From assembly GCA_028283825.1 (NCBI GenBank), contig JAPWJW010000003.1:62001-126000 (forward strand): 64,000 nt of DNA. The letters run 5' to 3'. The notes beneath the pieces are model-generated. The model was given only the letters and a program-made list of their open reading frames with translations. It had not been told where the DNA came from and searched no databases. Every line of letters begins with the position of its first letter. Position 1 is the stretch's first letter. The stretch is from Azospirillaceae bacterium (GTDB lineage Bacteria > Pseudomonadota > Alphaproteobacteria > Azospirillales > Azospirillaceae). Positions 62,967 to 64,000 of the stretch are shown here, one piece after another. The position numbers and the translations under genes were made by a program.

Positions 62967-63139
62967 GGTACCCCTCATGTGGCAAAATTGTGACGGTGCC
63001 TTGACCGATCTGTGCGGCTTCTTGCCAAAGTGGGTTGACTGGTCCGCGTAGCCTGCATACCGTCCGTCTCGAAGTTTGGTACGGGTTGAACGGGCGGGCA
63101 AAATCAGGCAGCCGGAAAACCGGCGCCGCTGGGAATGTG

Positions 63140-63170
63140 AAAGGGCCGCAGCGCAAAGCTGCGGCCCTTT
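63140..63170. terminator. Terminator between prpE and hsp20
   Basis: AAAGGGCCGCAGC-GCAAA-GCTGCGGCCCTTT, a perfect 13-bp stem that can serve either strand. It is 174 bases after prpE and 68 after the hsp20 end. Confidence 0.88.
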
Positions 63171-63237
63171 CCGTTTGTGGCTCAGGTGGACGTCCCCGAG
63201 CGGTCCCCCGCCGCCCGGGACACCCGTGCAGTCCGTG

Positions 63238-63717
63238 TTAAGCTGCGGCCGCCTGGCCGGTGGACAGCTGGGTCGCCGCCTGGCTCAGGTTGGCGATGGG
63301 GATGTGGCGGGGCTTCAGCGTCTCCGGGACCTCACGCACCAGGTCGATGTGCAGCAGGCCGTTCTCCAGCGACGCGCCGGTCACATGGATGTGGTCGGCC
63401 AGCTGGAAGCGGCGCTCGAACGCCCGGCCCGCGATGCCACGGTGCAGGAACTGGGTCTGCTGTTCCGCCGGCTCATCCTTGCGGGACTTGCCGATGACCG
63501 TCAGCGCGTTCTCCTGCGCGACGATGTCGATCTCTTCCTGGCCGAAGCCCGCGACCGCCATGGTGATGCGGTAATTGTCCTCACCCCGCTTCTCGATGTT
63601 GTACGGGGGATAGGCGTTGCCCTGGTCCTCGGTTTTCAGCGCCGACTCCATCAGGCGGGTCAGGCGGTCGAAGCCGACGGTGGAACGAAACAGGGGGGAA
63701 AGGTCGTGACTGCGCAT
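63238..63717 (-). CDS. Small heat-shock protein, Hsp20/IbpA type
   Basis: 159 residues. The alpha-crystallin domain (about 35-130) runs from YPPYNIEKRGEDNYRITMAV to LENGLLHIDLVREVPETLKP, with GIAGRAFERRFQLADHI and C-terminal RHIPI as the I-x-I oligomerisation motif. LFRSTVGFDRLTRLME is the IbpA-like N-terminus. It holds unfolding proteins for DnaK. The ribosome site GGAGGA lies in a ROSE-like fold. Confidence 0.94.
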   Translation of the reverse strand: MRSHDLSPLFRSTVGFDRLTRLMESALKTEDQGNAYPPYNIEKRGEDNYRITMAVAGFGQEEIDIVAQENALTVIGKSRKDEPAEQQTQFLHRGIAGRAFERRFQLADHIHVTGASLENGLLHIDLVREVPETLKPRHIPIANLSQAATQLSTGQAAAA

Positions 63718-63745
63718 GATGATCCTCCGTTGAGCGATAACCCCG
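63718..63745 (-). promoter_or_regulatory. ROSE-like RNA thermometer hairpin before hsp20
   Basis: On the minus strand ATCGCTCAACGGAGGATCAT precedes the start. TCGCT (63737-63733) can pair with AGGA of the Shine-Dalgarno GGAGGA (63728-63723), the short imperfect U-Y-G-C-U hairpin that defines ROSE elements upstream of small heat-shock genes. Upstream hairpins of a full ROSE were not resolved. Confidence 0.5.
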
Positions 63746-64000
63746 TTCCCCGGGCGCCGGAAGGGCCGTCCATCGGGTGGGGCTCATGTCGGCCGGGAAC
63801 CCCGTATTGGGCATTCCCGCCGACGCCCTTGGAGGTGTGACGCCCGGCCCCGGATTTCAATAGGGGCTCGGATCCGGAAAAATCGGGGGAAGGACTGTCC
63901 ACCGAAAGGCGAGGACATGTTTCCGAAGCCTTAAGCCTTTCGTGGCAACCTGACGCGTCGCATCCCCCGCCCAGAAGGTGACCCGTGGTCGCGCGGGTTG
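63746..64000. other. Right-edge region upstream of hsp20
   Basis: No gene supported. It should hold the hsp20 promoter. TTGAAA occurs on the minus strand at about 63869-63864, but no convincing sigma-32 -10 element follows. TTCCCG/CGGGAA-type inverted repeats occur around 63795-63820. Confidence 0.35.

Overview
The window is a GC-rich chromosomal segment of an alphaproteobacterium, most likely of the Rhodospirillales (Azospirillum/Nitrospirillum-like). The evidence is the gene content: a division and cell-wall (dcw) cluster in the usual order, a TrcR/DUF1013 cell-cycle regulator, DUF1192 and DUF4169 proteins, an RpoH-box sigma factor, an alphaproteobacterial-type RNase P RNA and GANTC sites beside DnaA boxes. 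The genus is inferred. I see no prophage, insertion sequence, CRISPR array or conjugation gene, so most of this is core chromosome with small accessory patches.

Layout. 1-7.3 kb: dcw operon on the minus strand, mraZ-rsmH-ftsL-ftsI-murE-murF, most junctions overlapping by 4 bases; murF runs off the left edge. Its upstream region holds two arrays of MraZ-type TGGGN boxes, DnaA boxes and GANTC sites. 7.3-11.6 kb: an AEC permease and divergent LysR regulator, then a frameshifted secreted GH3 glycosidase. 11.8-16.5 kb: rnpB, then a hybrid histidine kinase overlapping a REC-HD-GYP regulator. 16.5-23.4 kb: amidase, HigBA toxin-antitoxin pair, ABC-F ATPase, DjlA-like co-chaperone, AIM24-family protein, fumC. 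23.4-25.6 kb: an island of small genes (a ribbon-helix-helix/coiled-coil pair behind a near-perfect operator, HicAB, VapBC). 25.6-30.4 kb: biotin genes, bioFD divergent from bioBA. 30.4-38.6 kb: regulator/methyltransferase pair, quinone oxidoreductase, trcR, an old yellow enzyme, ubiX, glk, a candidate small RNA and tRNA-Val(GAC). 38.6-48.8 kb: enoyl-CoA hydratase, a split PAS/chemoreceptor pair, rpoH, gamma-glutamyltransferase, a double cold-shock protein, a sigma-54 response regulator, a methyltransferase and rpmJ. 48.8-55.2 kb: BenE permease with divergent GntR regulator and two tandem M13 peptidases. 55.3-64 kb: pfkA, ydcH, purEK, DUF4169, a patatin, prpE and an hsp20 with a ROSE-like leader.

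The most interesting unexplained feature is a family of about 75-130 bp intergenic elements, five copies here (11752, 32160, 34519, 42698, 58970). Each is built from short hairpins whose stems change sequence while staying paired around conserved loops. Four of the five lie between convergent genes. Other observations worth following are the double MraZ-box array, a promoter-to-terminator small RNA with an anti-Shine-Dalgarno stretch, and the operator-controlled two-gene module after fumC.

Many long open frames lie antisense to real genes because of the high GC content. They were left out.
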